DNA of 38,479 bases, from positions 1-38,479 of the forward strand of contig OUQQ01000128.1 of the NCBI GenBank assembly GCA_900404475.1. Direction: 5' to 3'. Numbering within the stretch: the first letter of the stretch is position 1; each line of letters begins with the position of its first letter. This DNA is from Spongospora subterranea (taxonomy: Eukaryota > Endomyxa > Phytomyxea > Plasmodiophorida > Plasmodiophoridae). This document shows positions 1-11,278 of this stretch, in pieces. Under the pieces are notes generated by a model. It ran no database searches and was not told where the DNA came from. It was given only the letters and a program-made list of their open reading frames with translations. Position numbers and translations under genes: made by a program.

Positions 1-73
1 AATGGTGAACGACAATGGCAAACCAATGTTTGCCTCGAGCATGGCTGAAACGACGAACAGTTGACTGAGCAAG

Positions 74-256
74 CTGGCAGATTTCCTGCGCGAGGTAGAC
101 AGCGTCACGCTCAACTTCATCCTGATGTCAATCGCGCTGAATCGCAACAAAGAACTCATCGACGGCATCGCCGCCAGAATGCGATTGAAGGCGGAGAACA
201 AGCTTCGTGATGCCAATCACCTTAAGAAACGACGTCACCGTATATTACATCATTAA
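74..256 (+). CDS. 3' end of an unrecognised gene (cut by the window edge)
   Basis: An open frame runs from a likely splice acceptor (caag at 70-73) to TAA at 254-256 and encodes about 60 residues. The N-terminal part is amphipathic (starting LADFLREVDSVTLNF). The tail is strongly basic, with many Lys, Arg and His. Codon use is coding-like, with frequent C or G at third positions. An in-frame TGA at 62-64 means earlier exons must be joined by splicing or lie left of the window. I do not recognise the family. The start and the upstream exons are not visible. Confidence 0.5.
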   Translation: MADFLREVDSVTLNFILMSIALNRNKELIDGIAARMRLKAENKLRDANHLKKRRHRILHH

Positions 257-332
257 TCGCTTCGCATTTTAAGGTTTTGCCCATTGCCCATATTATTTAC
301 AACGTGAGTCTCGTCCCCGTTTTCCGCCAGGT

Positions 333-543
333 CCATGGGGTTTGCTTGAAGTCCTGACGCCACCGCTCCTGATTGGCACGAGATCTCGTTGTCAGTTGGA
401 ACTTGGCGTTCTTAAGTAACCTTCAGGTTCCCGGTTGCCAGATTATGACGCTCATGGATGTGTTGCACCCAACGACACGAGATTTTATCTTGAATTGTCA
501 CATTGCCTACACGAAACCCTGGTGGAGAGTCCTCATGTTGTGA
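333..543 (+). CDS. possible two-exon fragment, unrecognised
   Basis: Two coding-like stretches sit close together in different frames. The first is 333-407 (contains LLEVLTPPLLIGTRSRC). The second is 442-543 (contains DVLHPTTRDFIL and TKPWW), ending in TGA. A 34-base GT-AG interval at 408-441 would join them in phase. A consensus-like GTGAGT...CCGCCAG pair precedes the first stretch at 304-330, which suggests more exons upstream. I cannot name a family. The very short intervals, and the rapid loss of the frame afterwards, leave a decayed gene possible. Confidence 0.27.
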
Positions 544-599
544 GGGCTGGACGATATCTATGGCCAGAGATTGTAAAAAAATTTGAAGAGAATCTGATG

Positions 600-1341
600 T
601 TGAACTTCTGTGATTGAATTAACAGCATCATCGCTGGTTCGATTGATCGACAACGTTCATCCGTTGAGGTTCTTGGCGGACGGGACAGTCGAGGGAGGAT
701 CTGAGATATTTTTCGGGGACAAATATCGAGGGGGATGCAATCGATCGCCTGGGTCAATATCGGATCAGGGGGGGAAGACCAGAGAAAGAACCGGTGATCG
801 ATCAGGGCGCGCCGAAAAAAAACAAACAGGATATATGAGACGCGCTCCTATCGCACCGGTCGATATTATAACTGGGGCCGAGATCTCACAACAGATTCGT
901 AATGACGACACGATCCCCAATGTCACCCCGAACTGATTGTTGTCTGATCTCAGGACGTCATGTGAAAGTCGCCTGGGCGTCCGATCCCCCCGGTTCAGGT
1001 CGGGAAACACACGTTCTGTATTAACGCCTCGGCGATGACGATTTTGACATTGGTGTCCGCAGATGAGGGGAGTTCATCGCGTAATCGCACGAGACGATGG
1101 ATATTTGAGTCACCATCATCTCCATCATCTCCATCCCTAACCCAGACTCTGCTCCACGATCGCCGCTCCCACGACCTTCGCCAATCCGCCCAGGACCATC
1201 TCCACCTATCCGGCCACCGATCGCAGCTCAACCAACGTCGCCCTGCCCGGCCGGTGCGGCCGCCACCCGATCGATCCCCATTCCGCATCGCCCATTTCCA
1301 ATCGTCGGATTCCGTTCGCGAATCGGTGACCGCTAAGATCG
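600..1341. other. stretch with no supported gene
   Basis: Several short frames open on both strands here, but none shows a family signature or a convincing exon structure. The DNA is rich in GATC and CGATC words, like the WD40 gene downstream. The residues around 840-936 (+) look mildly coding-like, yet no splice partners could be found. Confidence 0.3.
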
Positions 1342-1466
1342 GTGATGAGGATCGATCCCCAACATCATCAGCCACGACCCGATCCGCTCTCCTCGCGTTG
1401 CGGAAATCGACGTCGTCCCAGGTCTGTCGTCAAGCGCTGGACCGGGTCGAGGTCCCAGACCCGGTC

Positions 1467-2089
1467 CCCGAGCTGGTCCTCGGTTGCCATCCCGGGAATC
1501 GATTCCCGACCGATCAGCACCACCGCCAGCGCCATCGTGACCGTCTATGGACGGCGCCCTATGATCCGGTCAAGTCGGTCCACGTCTGTGACTGGGATGG
1601 CGCCATTCGCCGCCAGCGCCTGTGCGATAACATCACGCGATGCCCGGCGCCGGAACTGGGCCCGCCATTACAGCATCGTTCGGTCCACCAGCTGGCGCTA
1701 CTACATGGCGTTCACGAGAGGGAGATGCTGTTCGATCCGAACCTGTCGATCGGCGATGAACGCCATGGCGACAGGGCCAGGATCAGCGAGATCGAACGGG
1801 CGGATCTGCTGCCCATGTACAGCAGCTTCACGAGCGATGGGATCTATCGGGAACCGATCAGAATCCTGAGGAATAAGCGGCGTGGGCGGAAGGAGGGGGC
1901 GAAGGGGCCGGCCGAGAACCTGTTCCTGAAACGGAGGGAGAAAGGGAGACCGGCAACGGCAGCGATAATCGCCCATCAATCATGTGATGACGATATCCAC
2001 AATCGGACGGGTCACAATGGATCGGGGAGGTCGAGAAGTATTTCGGGGCCGAACGCCTTGCAACGCTGCACAACCGCTACAACCGTTAG
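1467..2089 (+). CDS. probable coding region, unrecognised
   Basis: From about 1467 to 1880 one plus-strand frame has a G/C-biased third codon position and an acidic, well-mixed protein (for example MLFDPNLSIGDERHGDRA). A different frame ending in TAG at 2087-2089 gives a second coding-like piece (VEKYFGAERLATLHNRYNR). The two must be joined by an intron or a frameshift between about 1880 and 2000, and I could not find a clean junction. Base composition resembles the WD40 gene just downstream. No domain is recognised, and the 5' end is unknown. Confidence 0.33.
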
Positions 2090-2550
2090 ATCAGCTGGAT
2101 TCAATAAATGACATCATATTCACATTATATCCCAATACATTGTAAACAGAGGGCGATTGTGTTAGAGGTTATTTGAAGGGGCGTTGAGACGGGATCAACT
2201 TCTCTCGGCCATTCCGCCTGTTGTGGTTTCTGGTTTTGGCAACAAGAACGGGAGCCGACCCCAGGAAGACGCATAAAATTGACGGGAGAAATTGATGGGA
2301 TGAACCGAAGAATAAGATCGAGGGGTTCCAGAAGATAATATGGTGTTAAGGCGGCGGCGATGTCTTAAGGTAAAGCAGATCACACCTAATCCCCCCCGTT
2401 AATCCCTGTCCCGTGACGTCAAACTCGACATGAGGACGTTCCGGCAATGAAAGAAAAATGAAACCGGGAACACATGAAATTCCTCTGGTGCCGCCCCCGA
2501 GATCATATTGGAGTACTTGAGAATGATCATTTTAGTGATTTGTCGGGAAT

Positions 2551-4032
2551 ATGGATGAGACGATTATAAACGGTGATCGTCAGGATATTCGGGATCGCGA
2601 CGATATTGAAAACCATCTTGACATCGATGACGACGACGACAAACAGGTCGGAGAATCCGACCTGTTCAAGTCGACGATCACGTCGACCTTGTCGGCGTTC
2701 GACGAGACCGATCAGGACGCGATGGCGTATTATATCGGGTGTGAAGTCGATTCCGTCGAAAGCGGTGTGATCGCCCTCAATGAATACGGTCACAATGGGA
2801 ATGTGTATTCCTGTACACGATCGGGGCGGATCCGCTCCTGGGATATCGCCTCGGACGGGGCGATCACCGCCGAGTGCGATCTGGCCATTCGCCATCCTGC
2901 TCGGATATCGTCCTGTGTCGCCATCCGCGACCGGTGGGTGATCGGTGACGCATCTGGGGCGATCGCCGTTCTCGACGAATACGGCCGTCAGCGATCGTCA
3001 ATCCGCCCTAGGTCGTCCCAATCGTCAGATCATCCGTGTCCGATTCTGACGCCATGTCTCCTCAGTGGCGTACATGGCGCCATGTCGTTGGCCGACGTCA
3101 CCTGTCTGGCGACCGTGGACCACACCCTGTACTCCTGTGGGCACGATGGCGGTCTGGCCATCCACGACATCGGCGACGACGGCGGGCGTCAACAGCATCA
3201 GTATTCGGCGTGTCGTTGCCCGCTGACCCATCTCGACGTAAACCCGTTGACCAGACACCAGATCTGGATTGGCGGATGGGACTCACGGTTGAGGCTAATC
3301 GACGTCAGGGCCAAGGATTGCTCAGCGATCATCCATACGAGCGCCGGCGCCCGATCGCCAATCAGGTGCGAAACATTTAGTGGGAAACTGAGAGAAAAAA
3401 CGCGGTTCTGAGCTTGGGGGCGATGGGAAAGGCATTTTCAGGTGGTCGATCAGTTGATATATGTGGCACATGGCGATTCGGCGATAGCATCGTACGATAT
3501 ACGATCGGGGGCGATCGCGTCACGATATTCGGGGCATCAAGACGTGGTCAACCGCATCATCGTCCACGATCACCGACTGATCAGCGCCAGCGACGACAGG
3601 ATGGTCAGGCGGGGAATAACCCCCAACCGCGATCGCCGCTTTCTGATCCCGTCGCCGGTTGTGGTTCAGATTCGAATATTCGATATCGTGAGCGGATCCT
3701 GTTTGGATCGATTATGCGGTCACGATTATGGAATAACCGGATTGGTCAATAAAGGACCTTATCTGGTTTCAGCCGATTTGATCGGATCCATAAGAAGGTG
3801 GGCGATGTTGCCAAATGTGTTCTGGTCTCGGCCCACGATGGGATCTGTGTTCAGATACGATATCGAGGCGGTGAACAGGTCGATAACGTCGCGGGCGAAA
3901 CAGCGCGATGCCGAGAAGAAGAAGGCCGCCGATGAATGGGAAGCGAAAACGGCGATGGCGAAAGCATCGGCGGGCAAAGCCAAGAAAGGGAAGAAGGCAG
4001 GAGGCGGAAAGAAGAAGGGCAAAAAGAAATAG
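2551..4032 (+). CDS. WD40-repeat protein with acidic N-terminus and Lys-rich tail
   Basis: The protein opens with an Asp-rich stretch (residues about 1-35, including a run of Asp). WD40-type blades follow, visible as repeated W/F-D units: SGRIRSWDIASD, DGGLAIHDIGDD, WDSRLRLIDVRA, SAIASYDIRSG, RIFDIVSGSCL, GSIRRWAM. The C-terminus is a Lys/Ala-rich charged tail (about 40 residues) ending in Lys runs. The best model has an intron at 3366-3431. It restores the frame, joining ..SPIR to HFQVVDQLIYV. A possible second intron at 3604-3669 would give DDRMIRIFDIVSG. WD40 propellers are generally interaction scaffolds, and the basic tail could bind RNA or chromatin, but that is inference. I cannot assign an orthologue. 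The gene uses many GATC-containing codons, unlike the middle of the window. Confidence 0.82.
3604..3669 (+). other. in-frame candidate retained intron of the WD40 gene
   Basis: This 66-base GT...CAG interval has a length divisible by three and contains no stop in the gene's frame. Removing it joins DDRM to IRIFDIVSG, the usual WD40 blade pattern. Keeping it would insert 22 residues between blades. Both forms could be translated. Confidence 0.45.
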
Positions 4033-5006
4033 GAACTCGTGTCTGTGAGTGATAAATAGATTCATAAAAAACGATGACGATAAACACAAACTCCTTCGAA
4101 TTTGAGGGACGGATTTGGGAATATTTGATCAGATGAATTATTGTGTGATCCACTCCCTGGGAGCGATATATTTGGAGTCCAGCGGGGGACCGTTCAACCG
4201 ATATTGTCCAATACCGACAAAACCCCCACGACGACCCCCTGATGCAATAATTCAGTGCTGTGCAATAATTTTACACGACACAATTGGGGGGCGGGTATTG
4301 ATCGATAGGTTAATCGCCATTGGCCAGGGGATATCGACATTTCGGATCAACAGCACCGGTTTAATAAACAGTTATAGAAACGATAGGGTAATCTGATCTC
4401 AACCGATTAGGCGTTGGCATCGCGCTACACATCCTTGATTGCCTCTTCGTGTACGGCCGTCGGTCCATCAACCTTTTGGCGACGGATTATGAAACACGAT
4501 GGAGTTGGAGTCCAGGTTGCAACAATCGGCAGGGACGGCGGTCGGTTGACTGCTGAACACTCTCGGGGAACGCTACGACACCACATTCGCGACTGGGTTG
4601 GGGATACGCCAGCTCCACCAGCAAATCTGGGTTTAGGTTCGATGAGAGACCGACGGAAGAACATGAAAATAATCAAGGATGTAGAGCGATGTCGATTGGT
4701 GGAGATCAGATTATATTTGTTCGTCGCTTCGACTGAATGAAATCACATGAAATACGAGATTAGGTTATGATTGATCCAGAAAGTTGAACATTCGGTGACT
4801 ACGACCATTATTGCTGCGATTCTTCGTTCAACTTAAACTGAGCAGTTCGGGAAGAAAACCTCGTGATCAGCCAGGGGAGAATGTCGTTCCCCCACTCATA
4901 ACAGCTGACGACCAGGTCGTTGGGGAGAAACGCCCCCGGCAGGATACCTGTCGGCCGTTTGGCGATACACGCACACACTGAGGGAGGCTGCTCCACGGGG
5001 TTTATC
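4033..5006. other. intergenic stretch with only weak frames
   Basis: A plus frame at 4414-4740 (108 codons, containing VATIGRDGGRLTAEHSRG) and a minus frame at 4808-5008 (66 codons, ending FKLNEESQQ) look mildly coding-like. Neither has a family match, a conserved motif or a supported exon structure. The minus frame would diverge from the kanadaptin gene. I regard both as unproven. Confidence 0.25.
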
Positions 5007-5067
5007 ATGTTTCAAATGAGTGCTGTCCAGGTAGTGAGGAATCATCGAAGAGGCCAGCCTAGGTCAT

Positions 5068-6846
5068 ATGGCGCTACAGGCTGGGAAACTGGGCGCCTAT
5101 ATCCCACCAAGATGGTCGTCTGCTCCCGTTCCCGAAGAAGTCCATGGCCTGCGGTTTGAGGTGATCCGGGATGGGGTCGCATTGGGCCAAGATGAGACCG
5201 TATATCTGGATAATCGCCCATTTACAATATTGGGTCGTCAACCTGATGTATGCCACGCGCATGTTCTTCATCCTTCAATCAGGTTCACGATGATCGTTCC
5301 CGTATTAACCGTTGCTTCCGTGGTCTGAGATGTGTGCTGGCGTTTTTTAGTCGGCAACATATTGCCGTTCAACATGGACCATCAGGAGCTGTATTCATAT
5401 ACGATATGGGCACGACTCATGGAACTAAACTCAACAAGAAAGTGCTAACGCCAGGGCAATTCCTTCCACTCCGGGTTGGGGATGTTGTCCAGCTCGGGCA
5501 ATCATCGCGAATATACTGTGTCGAAGGGCCCGAAAGATTACGTCCGCCTGAATGGCAGACGCTGCACGCGCCGCTGGCGCCAAAACCGCCGACCGTCAGG
5601 CAGGAAGAAAACCAGGGCGAACACAGGAGCGATGGAGATGAGAGCGATTATCCTTCAGAGGACGAAGAAGATGATGATATTGATGATTTCGAGGATTACC
5701 TCATCATGGGTTCATCGCAGCATAGCTCATTAACCGCTAAACAACAGAAAATCGTGGAAGGGTTGAACAAAAAACGAGTCAAAATGATGGTGGGGATATA
5801 TGTGTCGACGTATTTGAATTGCTTTTTGACTGATATTGCGGTTCTAGCACATTACCAGCGAGGCTGAGATATTGCAAACCAAAGAGAGCATCAATGGGTC
5901 GCTGACCAATGGACAACGGGCGGCTCAATCCAGATGTCAGGAACAAATCGCTTCGCTCCAGAAAGCCATCGATGAACAAACCGAGGGATTAATGGCAAGA
6001 TTGAAGGAAAAGCGCAATAGCCACAGAAAAGCAAAAACGGATAAATTAGCTGTGAATAAGAAGGTGAAACGGAAAAAGAACGGCAAAGACAGTGATGAAG
6101 ACGATGATTTCTACGATAGGACGGCAATTTGCAAGAAAGAAGATGCTAAACGGAGAAAGCAAGCTGAACGTGTGGAAACACTTGACTCGTTGCGAAAGCA
6201 GCAAAACACGATTATACAACAAGAAATATCGGTTCAAGAACAAATCGAGCTGATCAGAAAGGCCACAGATGAGCCAAGTGTGTCGACTCACGATTCGCTG
6301 GATGAATTTATGACCAATATGAACCAAGGCGGCTCCAGTCAGGAGCTTCAAAGATTGTCGGAGCAGTTGTCCACTCTCAACAACCAGCGCCAACGTCTCG
6401 AGAAACTGATCAAGATCGCGACACCGGCCGGTTCTCATCTTGTTGCGTCCACGGATTGGGCCAATCTTGCGCCAAAGCCTGCTGCCAAACCTGCACCATC
6501 TGCTCCCAAATTTCCTGTACCACAATCAACCGCCAAAACAAGCGCAATTGCAGAAACGGTCGTGTCTGCGCCTGAAAATATTTTATCGATGTTGGTGAAG
6601 CCGGAAACGACGATCGCACCGGAAACAGTAAGGACGGATTCCGATACGTATACCCTGCATGGTATCGATCAAGCGTTGAGGAAAGGTGGTCTCGTCATTC
6701 CTGTTAAGAAAGCCGAAGTCAAGAGGCCCGAACGACCAGCTCATGTTGCGTTGGAAAATCGCGATCAGTTCATGGAGGAATGGGTTCCACCGTCCCAACA
6801 GACCGGCGATGGACGAACGCGTCTCAACGAAAAATTCGGTTATTGA
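5068..6846 (+). CDS. SLC4A1AP: kanadaptin-like FHA-domain protein
   Basis: Residues near the start (IPPRWSSAPVPEEVHGLRFE) and the following domain match kanadaptin, a nuclear FHA protein of largely unknown role. The FHA phosphothreonine-binding core is complete once an intron at 5283-5350 is removed: GRQPDVCHAHV, SRQH, and DMGTTHGTKLN. An acidic linker (SEDEEDDDIDDFEDYL) follows. A second intron at 5790-5862 joins ..KRVKMM to AEILQTKESINGS. The rest is Lys/Glu-rich predicted coiled coil with a Pro/Ala-rich stretch, ending at TGA 6844-6846. The start used is the ATG at 5068. An equally tidy alternative begins at 5007 and splices out 5031-5079, also in phase. The 3' end converges with insulin-degrading enzyme, leaving 81 bases between the stops. 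The family is known in animals and many protists. Confidence 0.85.
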
Positions 6847-6927
6847 TCGACACCCAGACCTTTGGGTCATTCTCGCGGTTTGTGAATTTAGGTTCTAGCA
6901 AGAAATGAATTTATACAACATTGTTAA

Positions 6928-9900
6928 CTATTCAAGGCATGGGAAAAGATCCAGAGATCGTTTGAACTGATCGAAATCCTGTAGGGCGTAACCGCCAACT
7001 GGTATACACTGGTCGTCGTGCTGGGAGCCAAACACCAGCGCGCTGAATCTGCGAACACCTTCCCCATCGCTCATAATGTAGTTGTCGATAAAATTCAGCA
7101 TGTCCCCCTTTGTCAAAAGGCTTAATTCTTTGGCTTCATTTGTTCTGGCAGTAAATTCATAGCGGTGTCGAGCAATTTGTACCTGCGCACTAGATTAAAT
7201 GCTGAAAATTTGATTAAATGACGATTTCTACCCATAAACGCTTGGTTTCCTCAAAAAGTGTCTTATCTTTCTGCTTTCTGTTCGCGATTACAGCCATAAG
7301 ATTGCTCTGGAAGTCCTCTATGCTCATTATGGCAACTATTTGCTATCATAGATTGAGGTTAGAGGGCAAAACAGAATGCTCAAATTTTGAAGCTGTACCC
7401 GAAATTCAACAACAAATGCGGCGATTCGCGAATGTAGATAAGTCGGGGAATGCTCTGATGATTGGACAATAAACCTGAATCCGAGAACCCCTCGCTGTTC
7501 TTGCATTCTGAGGAGACATGTCAATGAATTTAACGAGGAAACCCACAGCAACCCAACCCAGAAAACACCAGATAGCCGAGAGTCTCTATCGTTCTGAGCC
7601 GATTGAAACATGGTTCATTGATCAAGTGAGCAAAAAGCCTCAGTTTCGCCCGAACTGTGACTTCGTCCGGCCCGATTTGAAAATACACCAAAATCGATGA
7701 GTTGATCTCATCGGGATTCTGAACCGTCTTTGTATGCAGCGTTTCCAAACGAGCCGGCAGTTTGGCAACTCGTAGGTCAGAACGGACCTTGACAGTAGGA
7801 GCCAAGGGAATGCGCAATGTTAATTGCTGACCAATACGAATCGCGTCCTCTGTAAGCGTGTTTCCGTGAATAAGAACTTCCCAATGGCCATGACTAAGTA
7901 AGACACGGGCAAATATAAGAACATCTTCGAAAGAGATATTGTCTATCTCAGCAATACGAGACGTTGTACTCCATTTCGGCAGTTCTGTAGCCATAGCTTG
8001 GTGATACAAAGAATGGTGATACGGCTGCTCCAATTCAAAATTGATGAACGCGCGCTTCACTGATTCTCGAATCAGCTCAAACCTTGCTGGATCAAACTCG
8101 GCCTTGGCCATGGGATCAATGATTCTCTCGAGCAGAACATGAAGTTTCTCATTGTAGCCACGAACGTGCAATTCAATACCAGCAGGGTTCGGATCCAATG
8201 CAAATGATAAACCTGGGAAAACATCGTATAAGGTGAGAATCACTAGCGTACTACAAAGCTTATATACCGGCAAGTTCAGCATTATATGAAAATTCAGTGA
8301 GGCTCTCAGTTACGAGCTTGCAGTAGAGTTGACATAACACCTAAAGATATTAGTAAATTCGGATGATTTCAAAAAGCCAATTCCGAGCATTACTGCAGAT
8401 CGCGGGCTACAATAGGCATCGATGGAATAGAACATCGCCATTACATTTAACTTAGGCTTCCCAAACGTAGTGTCGGTCTTAACCCACAACTTCAGCCGAT
8501 CGTCATCCTGAACCAGAAGCGGGGCCTGAAGTGATATTAGCGCTGAATAATTTGCATCAACGCATGAAAAACCTCATCAAATACTGCTGTTTTCATAGGA
8601 GTTTTGATATGAAAATCCGATGCGATGAAATTGTTAGGGCGCGGAAGGTGGAGCTCATTCGAGCATGTATCCTCTAAAACAAATAAACGTAAGATAAGAT
8701 CTCGCAGATTCAATGCGATTGATTACTGTTAAATAATTGCAAAATTTTTTCCTCTAATACATCAACATGATAGAGAGTACCATACCATTTTTCAGATGAA
8801 TTGCATCTGTCTGAAAATGATTGACTTTCGACCTCAAACCGGGCTCGTTCTGGCGTCAAAAAACTGGCAAATGTTCGTATCTAAAAACCTTTTTGAAAGA
8901 GTTTCACTGATAAACTACGATTATACCGACAGTGGCCTCATCAAAATCGTGATAAAGATAGTGGGCGGAGAGCACATCTTCACCTCGGACTTTGTGCAAA
9001 TTTCTGGATAGTTCTGAGCACAATGATGATGGGCGTTCCTTGCCTTTGAAGCGAAATTTGATCTCTCCAATCTGCTTTCGTTCGAGATATAATCGCTGCA
9101 ATATATCGCTATCTGCACGCTGCAATAACCGAATGTACTCGAACACTATTGAGATTATATCATTGACATGGTCAAGTCCTTTGATCGATACTTCAATCGA
9201 AACAGTAAATATTGCGAAACCAGTCGCCGAGAACGACTCCCCTAAAAATGGTCAGGATAAGACATGGGATGCAATTTTGATGACCGACCTGATGACAATC
9301 CTGTTGCCCACGAACGGGATTTGAGTGCCGATAGAATGGATCCCTCTGCCTCATGCCCAATCAGACTATATCCATATCAGTGATTCTGTATCATTGGAAC
9401 AATGAAAACGTACTGGGATAGAAATCCGGATGGATTCAATCGGTATAAACCTTCTGTGGATGGAAGCTCCCATACTAGTTGAACTGAACGGTTGTCTTTC
9501 ACAGGGAGTTTGTAGTACATCCTCTGAGGAAAAATGAAAACAATTGACCGTTCACTAAACAGCCCTTACATACACAAAAAGAAATTTCATCGAAGACAGG
9601 ACCAGGGAAGAACTGTGCAGTGAGACCACGATTTTCGATCGAGGAAAAAGAAGCTTTGACTTGTTCCTCGATCTCATCGAGAGAACCTGGTTACAGATCA
9701 GAACTGCACTACTATCGCTTGCGTTTGTTTCTAACCAGCACCCAATACACAGAGGTACATGAGATTGGCGGAATAATATTGATTGTAGAACGTCAACAAC
9801 GCAGTTCGAGTGTCAATCCCTTGTTGCTTTGGGATTACAGAAAGTGTCTCATAATTCCCGGTGCCAAATTTGGTGAACGGTGTGCCTTTTTGATTAGCGG

Positions 9901-10646
9901 TGCTCTTCAATAACTGAAAGAAGCGCCACATATCACTTTGGGAGTTTTTTTGGTGCTCATTTTCAACCGCTTTCAATTCACGATCAGTGGCACTTTCAGT
10001 AAAAAGTGGGTGAACAAAGAACTGTGCAAACCTGTGGCAGGCATCAAAAGCATGAGCCAAACATTTCTAAATCATGTGACATACCGATCCAGAGCTTCCG
10101 ATAAAAAACCACGAATAATCTCGAAGTGATAAGAAGTATTCTCGCTAGCAGTATACCTGTATAAACCAACGTAAATAAATTGGCTTAGAGTAGAGCATAG
10201 ATAGAAGTTACGCGTTGCTGCTGCCAGAGTGCTGGCTTAGAAAACCGGAAAATGAGTTTTCGTCCGGGTACTTCGCCGTTCCAAGAAACAGCATATGCTC
10301 TGATACAATGAAGAGTTGTAGGATCGCATCGAAAAGGCGATAAAAAATTAAACATACCCAGGAAATGCGCTAAACCGGGTAAGTCATCAGGATCTGAAAA
10401 ATGCCCAACACCAACTTCCATTGCGGCTGCTTCCTAAAAGAATTCGACCGATCTTATAAGTTCGCGTTCGTGCATCGTGAAATCATTCGGCTGATTCTAA
10501 CAATTCCCGAAATCGGACACAAAAATAGTAATGATAACTGTAATATTTACTCTATCTGTATCTGGGTCAGAAACTATAACGGCTTTCAACCCATTCGATA
10601 AGGTAATGAGGCGATATTGCCGACTGTCCTCAACAGATTGATACAT
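6928..10646 (-). CDS. IDE: insulin-degrading enzyme-type M16 metallopeptidase
   Basis: A large multi-exon gene. The N-terminal exon reads [19 protein letters not shown] and is followed, after a long intron, by [19 protein letters not shown]. The inverted zinc motif HFLEH is formed only by splicing at 10300-10357. The distal ligand Glu lies in AVENEHQKN, and [12 protein letters not shown] follows as in the family. C-terminal exons carry KGYN-like [41 protein letters not shown], and the family's final [12 protein letters not shown]. The enzyme cleaves small amyloidogenic and signalling peptides inside a closed chamber, in cytosol, peroxisome or mitochondrion depending on the organism. The start chosen is the ATG at 10644-10646, since no earlier in-frame Met or targeting peptide is evident. 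All zinc ligands are present, so the enzyme should be active. Confidence 0.94.
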
Positions 10647-10996
10647 GACCTCGTTCTCGCCCGTGGATCCCGCCAATAAACGACCTCGGAAGTTAATGAG
10701 ACTGAGGCTCAAGACACGGAGTATGATACCGTGCAGCTGACCAGAATAAACGCAACTGGGTAACACCCAATCAAAGTTGCGAATTGCGACAAAGACGCGA
10801 CCTCTGTGACTTGGCACGTAACATATCCAACACAAAATTCGTTCACCACTTGTGTGTTTTTTTTCGAGGTTGATTCACTCTGTACTACCCTGTACTACCG
10901 CAACTCTACCTCATATCCAAGTCGCTGTATATACACCTAAACACGACTGAAATCTGAGGCGGATGATGTAACGGTAAACGCTACAGTTGTAGACGC
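10647..10996. promoter_or_regulatory. shared divergent promoter region
   Basis: About 350 bases separate the start of insulin-degrading enzyme (-) from the start of the small membrane protein gene (+). Both promoters must lie here. An 8-9 base direct duplication (tgtactacc, twice) occurs at about 10882-10900. No TATA box is obvious. Confidence 0.4.
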
Positions 10997-11244
10997 ATGA
11001 CCATGAATCGTGGAACACGGGCTTTAATCTATTTCGGCTCTCCCATCCTGTTCGGATTCGTAGTGGTAAATCTGGCCCAGTTATATGCCCATTCACCAGA
11101 AAAGATCAAGGTAAAATTCAACTCGAAAGATATTCGGGCATGAGTCTAAGCGTGCGTATATAGGCATATGAACGTATTCGCGATCAAGCGGCGCGTGAAG
11201 CAAGTACTTCCGCGATAGACTCAAAGACACGCTCAAGTGGATAA
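10997..11244 (+). CDS. 64-residue single-pass membrane protein
   Basis: Exon 1 (10997-11110, 38 codons) begins MTMNRGTRALIYFGSP and contains one hydrophobic helix (about residues 9-30, ILFGFVVVNLAQLY). A 53-base intron (11111-11163, GTAAAA...TATAG) is followed by exon 2 (11164-11244), which gives a charged tail (AYERIRDQAAREAS) ending in TAA. The frame is exact across the junction. Size and topology, a short N-terminus followed by one helix and a charged helix, resemble small mitochondrial inner-membrane assembly factors such as PET117. The residues are not close enough to assign it. The stop lies 34 bases from the stop of the opposing GTPase gene. Confidence 0.62.
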
Positions 11245-11278
11245 ACATGGATTCATCACAATGTAATGGGTTGATGAT

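Noticed and set aside
1035..1466. The first part of the long plus frame beginning at 1035
   Set aside because: It is low-complexity (Ser/Pro/Arg) with poor codon signal. Only the part after about 1467 looks coding.
10911..11096. A J domain for the RBJ-like GTPase downstream of its stop
   Set aside because: No HPD motif or J-domain helices are found on the minus strand. The stretch belongs to the plus-strand membrane protein.
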